Source of the DNA: a bacterium
Lineage (GTDB): Bacteria; Bdellovibrionota_C; UBA2361; RFPC01
Direction: 5' to 3'
DNA length: 64,000 nucleotides
Assembly (NCBI GenBank): GCA_030428205.1
Contig: JAUIBK010000008.1
Location: forward strand, 45,306 to 109,305
Shown: in pieces, positions 17,654 through 26,916 of the stretch
Layout of the letters: every line of letters begins with the position of its first letter
Numbering within the stretch: position 1 is the first letter of the stretch
Made by a program: the position numbers and the translations under genes
Notes under the pieces: model-generated
Databases searched by the model: none
What the model was told of the DNA's origin: nothing
What the model saw: only the letters and a program-made list of their open reading frames with translations

Positions 17654-20140
17654 TTATGCTTGTAGTTGCGTGACGTGAGATTCATTCTTGTTATCAATAT
17701 AAGCGTAATATCCATCGTACGTATCCCGAATTGAGCTGAGAATATTCTTTGCATGTTCGTTTGTAGGATCCTTACGAAGAATGAGGTAAGCAAGATGAGC
17801 GGCGCGCTGAAGTGATCCCCGTAAAGTATACACTGATGAGAGTCCCATAAGCCCAATAATGTTGTTTTGATCAAGTGTGAGAATATCTTCAAATGTTTCT
17901 GCTGCTGATTCAACCTGTTTTCGTGTAAGACAATCTTGGCCCCATGCAATAAGACAATCAATCAACTCTGCATCACTGAGGGGCTCCGATAACATAGCTG
18001 ACTCTAGTTTCTTGCTCCGAGACTCCTGCTCGAGTGGGAGGGGGCCAAATGACTCGTATTCTTTTGATTCTTGTGTGGTGATCTGCCCCCAGGAAGAATC
18101 ATTAGGATGTATCTCGTTATAGAGTCGCACCTCATCAAAGTGCTCTCGATTCGCTACGGCTTGCGCTTCATCAACATCTTTGATGTGCCACTGGTGGAGG
18201 AGTAGGCCAGGGTGAAGCCAAATATAGTGCTTTCCTAGTGCTTCAAGCCGTGTCGAGAGATCGCTATCTTCTGAGCCCCACAGAGTATACGACTCGTTAA
18301 AACCACCAACAGTGTGAAACATTTTTCGTTCAATAACTTGAAAACCACCGTGCCCGTAGTTTTCAAATAGTCTGCCTTGTGATGACAGTTCTGCGTATGA
18401 TGCATGAGTGATTTGATCAGGATACTTTTGGATCGGAGGGAGCTTCTTGCACTGTGCAAGGTAGAAACTTGTCTCACCAAATGATGCTCGATACATCTCC
18501 CAACATGCGAGCAGTTGTGGGGAGAAAATCATGTCAGCATCAGTAAAAATAAGCCACTTTGTGGTTGCGTGTCTCGCGCCAATATTGAGTGCCCTTGATC
18601 GAGACCACGGTTCTCTTGTGTGGGACTCAATGAGTGTTGCTCCGAACTCTGAACATACAGAACGGATCTTCGCGAGTGAATCTGTGTGTGAGCCGTAGTC
18701 GCTGACTATGATAGGCAGAGAGCTCTGAAATGAACTATTTCGAATTGACTCCAAACATCTTCTGAGTCGAGCTGGCTCAACGTTTCTCGTCGGAACGATA
18801 ATGCTTGCGTCGTTTTTGTCAGGAGTGAAGTTCTGATTTCCGGAAGGAACATGGGCGTTGGCAAGTGCAAGCTGTTTTTTGCGGTGTTCCGCGTGAGCTT
18901 CTTTTTTTCTTTCATGGCGCTCTGTGGCACGTGCAGCAAGCCAATCGGAGAAGCTCTTGAGTGTTGAGTGAATAACGGGGGGATCGAAGATATTTACTCC
19001 AGGTGAATCAACGAGAATTCCGCTTGGAAGGTATTTTAATGTATAATCAGAGATGCCAGGAATGTGCTCACCATGTGAGACAACAAGTGAAATGGATAGC
19101 TGTTGGTGTAATCCACGTAAGATTCCGTGTGCTCGCCCGTGACTTATCACGATTGTGTTTTTGCCTTGGCACCCAGCTTGTGTCGCAAGAATTTTATCCG
19201 CCCATTCATCTTGGAGGTTAATCACATACACTCCTTTGGGGACGTGTGGAACTTGGTTGGCATTTCCGAAAACGGCGACAAAGTACTTTTCATGTACGAG
19301 GTGTTCAAGCAGTGGCGCAAGACTTGTGATGTATTCTCCTGAGACTTTAGGATCTTGTGGAGTACAGAAGAGAAACGTTGGTTTTGCATATGATTCTGGT
19401 GCGGTATGGAGCACCGTTTCTGCGTACATACGGTTTTCTTGCGATGAGAAGAGTTTTTTATTTGCTTCTATTTGCTGTGCGAGCCCCTGGGTGTGAAAGT
19501 AGCGAGCAAAGCTGGTACGCCCATCGAGGTGTGTACGGCACTGAAACGTGGGTACGGGGACATACCCGCCAGGACAACCTCGCTCAATGACTTGAAGCCA
19601 GAGATCCCAGTCTTCAAAGAAAAACCCCTCCCGAAAATGTACACCGTCTTCAAAGAGCGACCTCTTCCAGAGGCTTGTCACCGAGGCGAGGTTTTCAAAG
19701 CGAAAGAGCTTCCAGGAAAAAGGGCCAGGAAGCCACTGTGTCGGTTCTCCTGGAAGGTTACCGAGCATGTCGAGACAACCATAGGCAAAGCCGTAGTTTG
19801 GATCAGATTCAATACACTGCACGTAGTCTGAAAGGGCAGAAGGTAGCAGAATGTCATCAGCATCGAGAGGTAAGATGTACTCCCCTGAGGTATGTTCAAT
19901 ACCGATATTTCTAGCCCGAGAAACTCCACCATTTTCAAGTTTGAGGTAGCGCAGCTTTGCTGGGCATCGGCTTACGAGGGTTCGAGCGACATCTTCAGAG
20001 TTGTCTGTGCTTCCGTCGTCAACGATAATGGCTTCCCAGTGTGGGTAGTCTTGGACGAGCACACTCTCTACGCATTCCTGAAGGAAATGGCCGTAGTTAT
20101 AGCAGGTAATAATGATGGAGACAGTTGCTGTGCTCGTCAT
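17654..20140 (-). CDS. Bifunctional glycosyltransferase: two GT2 domains plus TPR-like tail
   Basis: The 828-residue protein has an N-terminal GT2 domain (about 5-230; SIIITCYNYGHFLQECVES, IIVDDGSTDNS, LPLDADDILL). A central region of about 200 residues (PTFLFCTPQDPKVSGEY to SPGVNIFDPP) resembles a glycosyltransferase-B-type half without a clear motif. A second GT2/GT27-type domain follows (about 445-680; SIIVPTRNVEPARL, FTDADMIFSPQL, and GGFNESYTLWGSEDSDL, the galactosyltransferase C-terminal motif). The end (about 735-810) looks like TPR repeats. Such tandem transferases build repeating polysaccharides or decorate surface proteins. It is the first gene of the pair with 15917-17635. Confidence 0.82.
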   Translation of the reverse strand: MTSTATVSIIITCYNYGHFLQECVESVLVQDYPHWEAIIVDDGSTDNSEDVARTLVSRCPAKLRYLKLENGGVSRARNIGIEHTSGEYILPLDADDILLPSALSDYVQCIESDPNYGFAYGCLDMLGNLPGEPTQWLPGPFSWKLFRFENLASVTSLWKRSLFEDGVHFREGFFFEDWDLWLQVIERGCPGGYVPVPTFQCRTHLDGRTSFARYFHTQGLAQQIEANKKLFSSQENRMYAETVLHTAPESYAKPTFLFCTPQDPKVSGEYITSLAPLLEHLVHEKYFVAVFGNANQVPHVPKGVYVINLQDEWADKILATQAGCQGKNTIVISHGRAHGILRGLHQQLSISLVVSHGEHIPGISDYTLKYLPSGILVDSPGVNIFDPPVIHSTLKSFSDWLAARATERHERKKEAHAEHRKKQLALANAHVPSGNQNFTPDKNDASIIVPTRNVEPARLRRCLESIRNSSFQSSLPIIVSDYGSHTDSLAKIRSVCSEFGATLIESHTREPWSRSRALNIGARHATTKWLIFTDADMIFSPQLLACWEMYRASFGETSFYLAQCKKLPPIQKYPDQITHASYAELSSQGRLFENYGHGGFQVIERKMFHTVGGFNESYTLWGSEDSDLSTRLEALGKHYIWLHPGLLLHQWHIKDVDEAQAVANREHFDEVRLYNEIHPNDSSWGQITTQESKEYESFGPLPLEQESRSKKLESAMLSEPLSDAELIDCLIAWGQDCLTRKQVESAAETFEDILTLDQNNIIGLMGLSSVYTLRGSLQRAAHLAYLILRKDPTNEHAKNILSSIRDTYDGYYAYIDNKNESHVTQLQA

Positions 20141-20451
20141 GCTTGTTCTTCGATTTTATCTCGCTCGTATGTGTCCTTTCACTTTAGATGCGTATTGTTC
20201 GATCAGGTCTTCTCGAGAAATAGTGTGTAACTACGATGGGTTGAGGCTCCCAAGGGGCCCTTACGCTATAATTTAAACCCTTAATAACACTCGTTATTAT
20301 AATCTGATTGGTGATTTACGTTGCTACTGGTAGCGAAATCGGTTCCAATGAGCTCGTAATATTTGTTCCTCCGGGGGTTTTTGCCATTCGGCGAAAAAGC
20401 GCTCCTCTCCCGTTAGGACGAAATTTTTGTCGGAGCACTTGGAGGTGGCCT

Positions 20452-20676
20452 ATGTCAAGCAGTGATGAAGTTCTTGTTGTTGTGTCAAAGTTGAAGAACT
20501 ACATAAAGAATTCTTCTGGTATGAACACATCTGGAAACGTACCAGCGAAGCTCTCAGAGCTCATTCGAGGATTGTGTGAAGGTGCAATTGAGAATGCAAA
20601 AAAAGATGGACGTAAAACGGTAATGGACCGTGATTTTGCTACGTCTTGTTCTCAATCTCATTCTGAGGCTGCTTAA
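20452..20676 (+). CDS. Bacterial histone (histone-fold protein, Bd0055-like)
   Basis: The ATG at 20452 follows GGAGGTGGCCT, a strong RBS, and gives 74 residues. The sequence reads as one histone fold: helix 1 about residues 5-20 (EVLVVVSKLKNYIK), a loop with GMNTSGN, a long helix 2 about 30-51 (VPAKLSELIRGLCEGAIENA), the loop GRKTVMDRDF (53-62), and a short helix 3. The GRKTVxxxD motif is the L2 loop signature of archaeal histones. The whole resembles the Bdellovibrio bacteriovorus histone Bd0055, which coats DNA. A compact, Ala-poor tail follows. A 170-bp leader with two TATAAT-like boxes (20273, 20296) and an AATAAC/GTTATT dyad lies upstream. It is convergent with the response regulator gene. 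Confidence 0.85.
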   Translation: MSSSDEVLVVVSKLKNYIKNSSGMNTSGNVPAKLSELIRGLCEGAIENAKKDGRKTVMDRDFATSCSQSHSEAA

Positions 20677-20691
20677 ACTACCCTTCGTAGT

Positions 20692-21129
20692 TTAGGAGAA
20701 CACACCTTCTTCAAATGGCTCATCTCGCTTTTCTAGAGGTGAGCCATTAACTCTTTCCATGATGGTCATGAGCTTCTTTCTGTCTACTGGTTTTGTCAGG
20801 TAGTCCAGTACGCCATGAGAAAGGGAATGGTATATCTCTTTTGTGTCGTCGACACAGGTGGTCATCACTACTTTTGAGCCATCTGAGCCACTAATCCCAC
20901 AATCTTCTTCATATTCTCTGATGGCTTCAAGCATTTCTTGGCCATCAACTTTTGGCATCATGATGTCAAGAAAAACGAGGTCGAAGGGTTTCTTATCTTC
21001 AAGCGCAGTACAGAAAGTGTCATAACCGTCCTGCCCATTTCTAGCGTGGGTGAACTCTGCATAATTTCGCACCATAAATTTCATCATTTGTGCTGTAGTA
21101 GGGTCGTCTTCAACGATCAGGACTCTCAT
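20692..21129 (-). CDS. CheY-like single-domain response regulator
   Basis: This stand-alone receiver domain of 145 residues has an intact active site: acidic pair Asp8/Asp9 in IVEDDPTT, phospho-acceptor Asp55 in VFLDIMMPKVDG, Thr90/91 in VVMTT, and Lys113 in LTKPVD. It has no output domain, so it signals by protein contact. No histidine kinase is adjacent. GGAG lies 8 bases before the ATG. It is tail-to-tail with the histone gene, 15 bp apart. Confidence 0.88.
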   Translation of the reverse strand: MRVLIVEDDPTTAQMMKFMVRNYAEFTHARNGQDGYDTFCTALEDKKPFDLVFLDIMMPKVDGQEMLEAIREYEEDCGISGSDGSKVVMTTCVDDTKEIYHSLSHGVLDYLTKPVDRKKLMTIMERVNGSPLEKRDEPFEEGVFS

Positions 21130-21448
21130 CTGAGTTTCTCCAGTCTGTGCACCAGTGTTGGTTCAATTACATTTTTTGCCATTGGCAAAACAAGTATGTG
21201 GCTAGCGTGACCAGCAAGAGTTACTTAGCACCCACACTAGCCGATCTCTAAGATCGACCTGTAAGGAAATATACTTTACCCCTCTTCTCGTACCATTTAT
21301 TCAACGTAAGGAAAGAGAGAAAGAGTCAATAAGATAGAGCATAGAAAGCTGTTATTTTTAACTTTTATCCTCGAGAAGGCTCTAGAATTTCAATACAATG
21401 GTCGACCTGTACTACAGAGAAGAGGGAGATGGATCCCGGAGTAGCCTC

Positions 21449-22204
21449 ATGTCAATGATGTCATCCACACAGAGTGGGCACGAGCTCACGCCAAAAGAGA
21501 GAAAGAAAATCTCTGTACTCGTGATCGAAAGCGATCCGGATACACGTCAAAACTTGCGAGCATGCTTACAAAAACTTGGTTATGGATCTGCCTATTTCGT
21601 TGGGGATCATCTTGCTGGTGAGAAGGTCATCGCTGAGCGTCCCTTCACACATATTATTTTTGAAGCTGCCACCACGACAATGCCACCTGATGCATTTTTG
21701 ACGAAAGCTCTTACGTATGATTCTAAGATTATCGCTCTTGCGAGCTCTTCGAGTCCTGCGGTTGACGATGTCTTTGAACTCTTGCGTATTGGTGCTCGTG
21801 GTTTTCTTGCCAAGCCGGTGAGTGTGGAGTCGGTGGATCTCGCACTTTTGATGGCAACGAAAGGTGAACGTTTCTCAGAAACAATTCTAAATTCTAAAAA
21901 TAGAAATGAAGCATTTGCGGCTCTTGCTGCTGCTACTCTAGATAAGGCAGCAACGGCTCTTCGCCAATCAAAAGATTTTGCTACTGCTCGTAGGGACTAT
22001 CCACACTTCATGGGAGATCTACGAAACTCAGTGCGCCTGGGGGCTACCTTTGCCAAAGGCGGTGAAGAGCAGTTTCGAGAAGATATGATTGAGTTCTTTG
22101 TCGCGCTCGCACAAGGACCAGCTTCACGTCTTGGGCGATTGAGAAAACGGTTACGAAAGCAGAGGCGTGTTCCTGGAGATGAAGGGGGCTCAGAGGAGAA
22201 GTAG
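21449..22204 (+). CDS. Degenerate receiver-domain protein with Glu at the phospho-site
   Basis: The start at 21449 has CGGAG upstream; a longer frame from 21398 lacks an RBS. The 251-residue protein has a receiver-like fold at about 20-140: VLVIESDPDTRQNL, then HIIFEAATTTMPPDAF where the phospho-Asp should be, then IIALASSSSP and FLAKPVS with the conserved Lys122. The acceptor is Glu72, a natural phosphomimic. The C-terminal part (about 145-251) is helical and ends in a very basic stretch (GRLRKRLRKQRR) that could bind nucleic acid or membrane. It starts 320 bp from, and divergent to, the canonical receiver at 20692. Confidence 0.7.
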   Translation: MSMMSSTQSGHELTPKERKKISVLVIESDPDTRQNLRACLQKLGYGSAYFVGDHLAGEKVIAERPFTHIIFEAATTTMPPDAFLTKALTYDSKIIALASSSSPAVDDVFELLRIGARGFLAKPVSVESVDLALLMATKGERFSETILNSKNRNEAFAALAAATLDKAATALRQSKDFATARRDYPHFMGDLRNSVRLGATFAKGGEEQFREDMIEFFVALAQGPASRLGRLRKRLRKQRRVPGDEGGSEEK

Positions 22205-22402
22205 CATAGCTTTCATTGCATTTTTCTAGAGCTGCTAACCAATTGGTGTCGCTCCTCTTGAGGCTTATCCATGGAGCACATACGCAGCTTTTCTTCTACG
22301 TGGTAAGAATAAAATTGTCGCCACTTGAGCTACTCCTTGCTCTGACCAAAGCACTTGTCATACTATGAGCTCGGATTTTCCAAGAATAATCGGGATACCT
22401 AG

Positions 22403-23617
22403 ATGAGCCAAATCGATTTTCAGACATTCGACCTCTTTCACCCGACTGAGGAGCATGAGTTATTACGTCAAACAGTACGATCTTTTGTACAGGCGGAGGT
22501 CGAGCCACAAGCAATGGAGTTTGATCGGAGCGAAAGATTCAATCAGGATCTTTTTTTAAAGCTCGGTGACCTGGGGCTCCTCGGCATCACTGTTCCTGAG
22601 AAATTTGGTGGCTCTGCGATGGATGCACTTGCGGTTGCGATTGTGCACGAAGAGCTCTCAGCGTCTGACCCTGGCTTTTGTTTAGCCTACCTTGCACATG
22701 CGCTTCTATGTGCGAACAACATAGCGCAGAACGCAAGTGATGAGCAGTGCGCAAGGTTTCTTCCCAAGCTTTGCTCAGGCGAGTGGATCGGTGCGATGGG
22801 GATGTCCGAAGCTGACGCTGGTACTGATGTTTTAGGGATGAAGACAACTGCCGTGCTTGAAGGAGATGATTATGTCGTCTCTGGTCGCAAAATGTGGATC
22901 ACGAACGGCACTCTAGATGAAGGGGATACGCCGTGTGACTGCATGTTGTTCTATGCCTCAACAGGGAGTGACGACAAAGGGCGAGCTGTTCTATCTAGTT
23001 TTGTTGTTGAAAGGGGATTTGAAGGCTTTTCCGTTGGGCAAAAGATAACTGACAAGCTTGGTATGAGAGCTTCAAATACAGCCGAGCTCTGTTTTGATAA
23101 CTGTCATATTCCCTTGTCCCACAGGCTTGGGGAAGAGGGAGAGGCGCTGCATCATATGATGCGAAATTTAGAAATTGAGCGACTTGGCCTTGCTGCAATG
23201 AGCCTTGGGATTGCCAAGAGATCGCTTCAGGTTATGGTTGAGTACGCCAATGAGCGGAAGGCTTTCGGCGAGCGATTAAACGCCTTTGGCCAGATTCAGC
23301 GGTATATTGCTGATAGTTTTGCTGAGTATCAAGCTGCCCGAGCATATGTGTATGACACAGCGCGGCGTCTTTCCTTAGAGTCTGGAGGTTCTCGACTTGA
23401 TTCAGATGGAGTCAAGCTTATTGCTGGCCCTGTTGGAAAACGTGTGGCCGATCGGGCGATTCAGGTGCTCGGTGGTAACGGATATGTTGGTCAATACGTT
23501 GTTGAGCGGCTGTGGCGTGACTCTAAGCTTCTTGAGATAGGAGGGGGGACTTTAGAGGCGCATCAGAAGAATATTACGAAAGATCTTACGAAGCATGCGG
23601 GTTCGGTGCTGTCGTAG
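22403..23617 (+). CDS. Isovaleryl-CoA dehydrogenase-type acyl-CoA dehydrogenase
   Basis: The 404-residue flavoprotein has the acyl-CoA dehydrogenase motifs GAMGMSEADAGTD and KMWITNG. Its catalytic base appears to be Glu259 in LEIERLGLAA, the position used by isovaleryl-CoA dehydrogenase (LDLERLVLAG). The usual site near the C-terminus reads LEIGGGTLEAHQ, with Gly where straight-chain enzymes have Glu. This supports oxidation of isovaleryl-CoA to 3-methylcrotonyl-CoA in leucine breakdown, passing electrons to ETF. Leucine dehydrogenase (36968) and an HMG-CoA lyase-like gene (41181) elsewhere in the window fit the same pathway. No strong RBS is visible. Confidence 0.85.
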   Translation: MSQIDFQTFDLFHPTEEHELLRQTVRSFVQAEVEPQAMEFDRSERFNQDLFLKLGDLGLLGITVPEKFGGSAMDALAVAIVHEELSASDPGFCLAYLAHALLCANNIAQNASDEQCARFLPKLCSGEWIGAMGMSEADAGTDVLGMKTTAVLEGDDYVVSGRKMWITNGTLDEGDTPCDCMLFYASTGSDDKGRAVLSSFVVERGFEGFSVGQKITDKLGMRASNTAELCFDNCHIPLSHRLGEEGEALHHMMRNLEIERLGLAAMSLGIAKRSLQVMVEYANERKAFGERLNAFGQIQRYIADSFAEYQAARAYVYDTARRLSLESGGSRLDSDGVKLIAGPVGKRVADRAIQVLGGNGYVGQYVVERLWRDSKLLEIGGGTLEAHQKNITKDLTKHAGSVLS

Positions 23618-23628
23618 CGGTACGAAGA

Positions 23629-23752
23629 CGGAGGCTGATACCAAGAATAAGACCAAAGCCAAGATATTGACCAAGATCAAGACGAAGACTCAGACTAGGA
23701 AGTAAAACCAGCTAACTCTTAGTCTTTGTCTCAGCCTAAGCCTCCTCCTAAG
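23629..23752. repeat. Purine-biased hairpin region between convergent genes
   Basis: GGAGGCTGA followed by AAGACC/CAAGA-type repeats and GACGAAGACT on the left pairs with AGTCTTTGTC and TCAGCCT..CCTCC on the right. It lies between the isovaleryl-CoA dehydrogenase stop and the HD gene, running slightly into the latter's 3' end. A bidirectional termination role is plausible but no U-run is present. Confidence 0.4.
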
Positions 23753-24315
23753 AATTCTTCAATTTCAGCAATAAGCTTTTTTATCCTCGGCTCAGCCGCA
23801 AGATGTGACTGTGTCACTATCCCCTCCTCCCCATACCGAGCTTTAATATCGCTTAGGCGCTGCTCATACGTAACAACACGACCGCCCTGCATCACGCGAG
23901 TATCCCAATACGTAAGCAGCTTTGCTGCAAGAGTGTCAGAAACAGGGATTTCTGGTAGCCCTCGGAGTTTCGCTTGTTCGGGGGAGTTGCTGTGACACAC
24001 GATAATATCTGCCAGTCGGTCTAGCCCCTGTTCTTTTAAGAAGTAGTACCCATCCCAAGGGTGAAAGCCTGTACGGTGCAGTTTTTGGAGGTAGCCGACG
24101 TCGTGAAGGAGGGCGGCACAGTGGGCTTCATCAATGTCAAAATCTTCCACTGCATGATTGGCGACAATCTCCTCAGCGCTTTGTTGCACTCGCTTAGCGA
24201 CTTGCAGGATATGCGCTAGGCGCTTGGGTTCATTCGCAAAAGAGGAGCGTATAAATGTTTCAGCTTCGGAAGGGATATTTAAATTTAGGTTAGGAGTCGT
24301 GGGGGGAGGTTTCAT
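23731..24315 (-). CDS. HD-domain phosphohydrolase
   Basis: The 194-residue protein has an HD metal-binding set: His in RLAHILQVAKRV, HD in ALLHDVGYL, His in GFHPWDGYYF and His in IIVCHSN. This is the order of stand-alone HD hydrolases acting on nucleotides or small phosphates. The metal site looks complete. The ATG at 24315 is preferred to a GTG at 24324; neither has a good RBS. The substrate is unknown, and it shares no operon with its neighbours. Confidence 0.8.
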   Translation of the reverse strand: MKPPPTTPNLNLNIPSEAETFIRSSFANEPKRLAHILQVAKRVQQSAEEIVANHAVEDFDIDEAHCAALLHDVGYLQKLHRTGFHPWDGYYFLKEQGLDRLADIIVCHSNSPEQAKLRGLPEIPVSDTLAAKLLTYWDTRVMQGGRVVTYEQRLSDIKARYGEEGIVTQSHLAAEPRIKKLIAEIEEFLGGGLG

Positions 24316-24366
24316 TTTGTTCACGATGACGATATGCTTTTTCTTCAGTCTTAGCTATCGTAGGCA

Positions 24367-25326
24367 ATGTTATCACTTATGAACACACTTCGTCTTGTCA
24401 TTTCTCTCTTTCTCTTCATTTCATTCTCTCGTGTATCTGTGGCTGATGAGTTTCCTCGTAAGCCAGTTAAAATTGTCGTGTACACTAAGCCCGGTGGGCT
24501 TATCGATGTTACGGCCCGAAAGATTGCCCAGATCCTAGAGAACAAATATCTCTCTCAGCCAGTTGTTGTTGACAATAAAAAGGGAGCCGGCGGAATTGTT
24601 GCTCTTGGCTATTCTGCGCGTCAACGCCCCGACGGGCATACGTTAGTTGCTCTTACAAGCTCAGTTATTTCAAAGCTTGTTGCCGCAAAACAGGAAAAGC
24701 GGCTTGATGATTTTACGCTTCTCTCTCGTGTTGTCGATGATTATGAGTGCCTGATTGTTAACCGCAATATGAAGATCTCCACCCTCTCTGATTTGATTGC
24801 AGATGCGAAAGAGAAAGCTGGCAAACAGATATGGGTTGGTCCTGTCTCAAAGGGAACGGATCACCTCTTTGCTATGAAGTTTTGGAATGCCGCGGGTGTC
24901 GATGGAAAGTGGGTGCCGTATAAGAGTGGCGGGGAGGCTATCGCTTCATTGCTTGGTAATCACGGGGATGTCTATGTTGGAAATCCTCAAGATGCACAGG
25001 GTAGACCTGATTTACAGATCACGGCAGTTGCTTCACCTGAGCCTTTAGCAGCTTTTCCAGATGTCCCAACGTTTGCTTCGCTAGGGCTTGATTCTTTGAC
25101 TGGAGAAAGTCTGTGGCGCGGAATCGCTCTTCACAAAAACACTCCCCCCGAGATAGTTTCATTTTGGAAAGAAACGCTCACAAAACTCCATAAGGACAGT
25201 GATTGGCAAAAATTTGTGATTGAAGGAGGTGCTGTGCCTGTGCTTGATACTAGCGAGTCTTTCGACCAGATGGTGAAAGCACAGATAACGCAAGATAGAG
25301 AGCTTCTGAAGAAGTTGTCTTCTTGA
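24367..25326 (+). CDS. Bug/TctC-type tripartite tricarboxylate transporter binding protein
   Basis: A signal peptide (LRLVISLFLFISFSRVSVAD) precedes a 290-residue periplasmic binding protein. Family motifs are FPRKPVKIVV at the mature start, KKGAGGIVALGY (the usual NKPGAGG ligand loop) and PDGHTLVAL. Bug proteins bind carboxylates and feed TctAB permeases or sensors. No tctA or tctB is in the window, so this is an orphan. The start could be 24379 instead. A CGCGAAG palindrome follows. Confidence 0.85.
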   Translation: MLSLMNTLRLVISLFLFISFSRVSVADEFPRKPVKIVVYTKPGGLIDVTARKIAQILENKYLSQPVVVDNKKGAGGIVALGYSARQRPDGHTLVALTSSVISKLVAAKQEKRLDDFTLLSRVVDDYECLIVNRNMKISTLSDLIADAKEKAGKQIWVGPVSKGTDHLFAMKFWNAAGVDGKWVPYKSGGEAIASLLGNHGDVYVGNPQDAQGRPDLQITAVASPEPLAAFPDVPTFASLGLDSLTGESLWRGIALHKNTPPEIVSFWKETLTKLHKDSDWQKFVIEGGAVPVLDTSESFDQMVKAQITQDRELLKKLSS

Positions 25327-25367
25327 TGAGCAACTCTTTATTATAAGATGCAGTTCAGTATAAATTG

Positions 25368-25423
25368 TAACGCAAAGGCCGTGAAGTACGCGAAGCTCTC
25401 TCTTCTTCGCGTACTTCGCGTTA
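25368..25423. repeat. CGCGAAG palindromic repeat, copy 2
   Basis: The left arm TAACGCAAAGGCCGTGAAG (two changes from consensus) plus TACGCGAAG pairs with CTTCGCGTACTTCGCGTTA on the right. It lies between two convergent genes (stops at 25326 and 25443). Same family as 4899-4955 and 38107-38172. Confidence 0.8.
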
Positions 25424-25442
25424 TGTTTTCTAAGCGATGTAA

Positions 25443-26717
25443 CTACTTGTTCAACCGCTCACTTGTTTCGTTGATCTGGTACGCTTGTTCCGTTCCATCA
25501 CTTAACTTTGCAACCAGATATGCTCCATCAGGATATCCTCCCCCAGCTTGTGAAAAGCGGTAGTGAGGTCGATTTCCATTGTGGTCATCTCCTGAGAAGT
25601 TTCCTTCCTCAATCAAGCTACCTTTATTTGCAGGAATGTTTGAGTAGATTCCAACCGAATCAATATCTCCCCGAAGCCCTGAAGGAAGAAGGACAACAAG
25701 CTTTCCGTTAGACTCAGATTGAGGCTTCCAGAGGAATTCTCCATTCCCAGAACTGTTGACTCCCTGAGCAGCGTCTGAGTTAGAAGAGGCAGGTGTGCTT
25801 GGAGCGTTGAGCTTTCGTGGCGCGATAGAGAGGTTTCCTGCGTAGTATTGCTCAAGTACAGAAGTTGCCTTAGCAATGGCTTGGTCGATCTTCATGCGTG
25901 CAACAGTTGGGTCGTTTTTCCCGCCGCGCCCGTCATAGAGTGCTTTGTCGTTATCATCAAGTTGCGCTGCGGCAAATGACACTCCGTTAATCTCTCGAGC
26001 TTCCTTCTTGGTCAGTTGGCCGTTGGCAACGAGATCTTTAAGGGCGTTTTTGGTGGCATCTTCTACGCCGTTCGCTCCTTTTTTATTTGCTGTGCGAAAT
26101 GCAGTAACAAATGACTCGTAGGCCAGTTCGTCTTTGCTCTTTATGAGGTGAGCAGCGATAGCAAACTGGAAGCGTTCCTCATTTACTTTGCCATTTTTCC
26201 CGCCGTTATTGAGGAGCTCGCGAATATCAGTATCAAAGAGGCTTGCATCAAAAGGTGGTGTTTCTTCTGCTGAAGTAGGAGTTGTTCCTATGCACTCAGG
26301 AGCTGTTGTTGGAGCAATCTCTTCAGTTGGACACGTCTCTGTTGTAGGTATCTCGGCCGTTTCAGTTGTTGGTTCTTCAGGAGCTCCCTCAATAGGAGCC
26401 TCTTCTTGTGGCTTTTCACTCCCACCAGTTTGCTCTGTACTAAGTTTATCAGTGAGAGCAGAGACAAGACGATCGACGATAGAAGTCATCGCTTGTGTGA
26501 ATTGCTCCATGAGCATCGCAGTCATCTTTTGCATATTTGCAAAAGCCATCTTAATCTCTTGATCTTTGTTTTGTTCTGGGCCGAGTTTGTTGCCACAAAC
26601 TCCTTCCTGGCTGTGTTGAAATCTCCGAGCACGGCACCGCATTACTCGTTCCTGTCGTGGTGAGAGTGTCTCGTGGTGGCGAGAGCGTGGTTGTGCGAGA
26701 GAAACTGTATTTTTCAT
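25443..26717 (-). CDS. Large acidic protein of unknown function with folded C-terminal domain
   Basis: The 424-residue product starts at an ATG with AAAGGA upstream. A basic N-terminus (to about 45) and a Met/Gln-rich helix (MAFANMQKMTAMLMEQF) are followed by a Glu/Pro/Thr linker (about 95-160), an alpha-helical domain (about 160-290, with DGRGGKNDPTVARMKID), and a C-terminal beta-rich domain of about 100 residues with FLWKPQSESNGKLVVLLPSG. I have seen LWKP..S.GKLVVL-type modules at the ends of secreted or phage-encoded enzymes, but cannot name the family. No signal peptide is evident. Confidence 0.6.
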   Translation of the reverse strand: MKNTVSLAQPRSRHHETLSPRQERVMRCRARRFQHSQEGVCGNKLGPEQNKDQEIKMAFANMQKMTAMLMEQFTQAMTSIVDRLVSALTDKLSTEQTGGSEKPQEEAPIEGAPEEPTTETAEIPTTETCPTEEIAPTTAPECIGTTPTSAEETPPFDASLFDTDIRELLNNGGKNGKVNEERFQFAIAAHLIKSKDELAYESFVTAFRTANKKGANGVEDATKNALKDLVANGQLTKKEAREINGVSFAAAQLDDNDKALYDGRGGKNDPTVARMKIDQAIAKATSVLEQYYAGNLSIAPRKLNAPSTPASSNSDAAQGVNSSGNGEFLWKPQSESNGKLVVLLPSGLRGDIDSVGIYSNIPANKGSLIEEGNFSGDDHNGNRPHYRFSQAGGGYPDGAYLVAKLSDGTEQAYQINETSERLNK

Positions 26718-26916
26718 ATCGTTATCCTTTTCAAATAGTGAAAATGAGTTGCCACGCTCTTGCCCGTATCCCTAGTGAATAATGAGAGAGAGGGTGGTTT
26801 TCACTCTCTATTCGAAGATTCGACTTAAAAGTTGCGTCTCCCTCCTGTGTTCGTGGTAACGGGGTTGGAAGATTGCTCTCTTGCCACCTTGGGAGAGGGG
26901 ATTCACAATAGGAGAT

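Noticed and set aside
23805..23820. CRP-like palindrome GTGACTGTGTCAC
   Set aside because: It lies within the HD gene coding sequence and half-site spacing differs from TGTGA-N6-TCACA.
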